Part shown: positions 31,674-32,043 of the stretch, one piece after another
Numbering within the stretch: position 1 is the first letter of the stretch
How the letters are laid out: each line of letters opens with the position of its first letter
From: XYB1-FULL-44-23 sp964502885
Lineage (GTDB): Bacteria > Patescibacteriota > Microgenomatia > CAZETR01 > Amesbacteraceae
DNA length: 32,043 nucleotides
Direction of reading: 5' to 3'
NCBI GenBank assembly: GCA_964502885.1
Contig: CAZCXU010000013.1
Span: 1-32,043, forward strand
Notes under the pieces: generated by a model
What the model saw: only the letters and a program-made list of their open reading frames with translations
Told to the model about the DNA's origin: nothing
Databases searched by the model: none
Program-made: the position numbers and the translations under genes

Positions 31674-32043
31674 ATGTCTCTGTCATTAATAAGTGTATTT
31701 CTTTTTGTTTTGTTTTTCTCAACTTCTTCGCCAGTCTATGCCCACTGTTTCGGCACTTACAATTACGGTACCGGCTATTGCCCTAATCCGCCAAGTACCC
31801 ATAGCTGGTATTGTATAAATCAACAACCCTCTCAATCTTGTGAATACAAGACCTATGACGAATGTATGAGTCTCAGACCAGGAAGTATTTCTACTTGTGG
31901 TCAAACGGTTATGTGTAATGGTTGCTCCTGGAATGACTATGTTCCACCTACGCCTACACCGTCATGCGATCAAGGCAACTGGACCAATGGTGCCTGTGGC
32001 AACGGAGTGAATGGCTGCGCATACGGTAAGCGGATACAGACCC
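31674..32043 (+). CDS. Secreted Cys-rich protein, 3' end cut by the window
   Basis: 123 codons are visible and the frame is open at the window end. The signal peptide is about 1-23 (SLSLISVFLFVLFF then SSPVYA). The mature part is Cys-rich (HCFGTYNYGTGYC, WYCIN, SCEYKTYDEC, TCGQTVMCNGCSWND), followed by a PPTPTPS linker and a further Cys/Gly-rich stretch. The layout, and short matches such as SCGYTVQM against TCGQTVMC, resemble the surface protein at 8738, so the two may belong to one family. The base composition is C-rich like the gene before it. Confidence 0.75.
   Translation, partial: MSLSLISVFLFVLFFSTSSPVYAHCFGTYNYGTGYCPNPPSTHSWYCINQQPSQSCEYKTYDECMSLRPGSISTCGQTVMCNGCSWNDYVPPTPTPSCDQGNWTNGACGNGVNGCAYGKRIQT

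Overview
The window reads as a gene-dense stretch from a small-genome, monoderm-like bacterium, most probably a Candidate Phyla Radiation (Patescibacteria) lineage such as Microgenomates; the taxonomy is inference. Supporting signs are a 23S rRNA gene split by a short ORF-less group I intron, shortened Mur ligases, a four-domain S1 protein, a sortase with its own substrates, very tight gene packing, almost no Shine-Dalgarno sequences, and TGA used as a normal stop.

Layout. 1-2058: 3' part of 23S rRNA (intron at 1131-1425), then 5S rRNA with a processing/terminator stem. 2298-8082: membrane-anchored alpha/beta hydrolase, CTP synthase, a 487-bp gap with foldable repeats and a promoter, S1-like protein and RadA. 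8083-8737: intergenic region with two perfect DnaA boxes, a small ORF flanked by a direct repeat, and a palindromic operator candidate. 8738-11171: two secreted, tail-anchored surface proteins followed by their probable sortase. 11179-14261: Rho, a small conserved protein, an adenylate kinase-like protein, and a coiled-coil protein with a duplicated 3' end. 14286-29912: a peptidoglycan-precursor region with murF, a TrmB-like regulator, ddl, murB, murA, pgeF-like, murD, a HIT-like protein, murL, a small carbonic anhydrase-like protein, murC, an NlpC/P60-like protein, mraY, murE and a LysM-M23 hydrolase. 29936-32043: an unrecognised putative lipoprotein and the start of a Cys-rich secreted protein, with a different base composition.

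How the genes work together. The middle of the window encodes nearly the whole cytoplasmic route to lipid I: MurA and MurB make UDP-MurNAc; MurC, MurD, MurE and MurF add the stem peptide; Ddl makes D-Ala-D-Ala; MraY moves the product to the lipid carrier. A MurL-type epimerase two genes upstream of murD in the same reading direction (a HIT-like gene lies between) suggests that MurD adds L-Glu, which MurL then inverts, so glutamate racemase would not be needed. The LysM-M23 protein and sortase system act on the finished wall. murG, flippase, glycosyltransferase and transpeptidase genes are not in the window.

The most striking signal is regulatory. At nine genes a TANNNT -10 hexamer ends exactly 6 nt before the start codon, so transcription should begin at or next to the start codon (leaderless mRNAs). 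Many of these -10 boxes overlap the stop codon of the previous gene. This rule corrects several start sites (2310, 6778, 9671, 15503, 20254, 25763) and points to a non-ATG start for murC.
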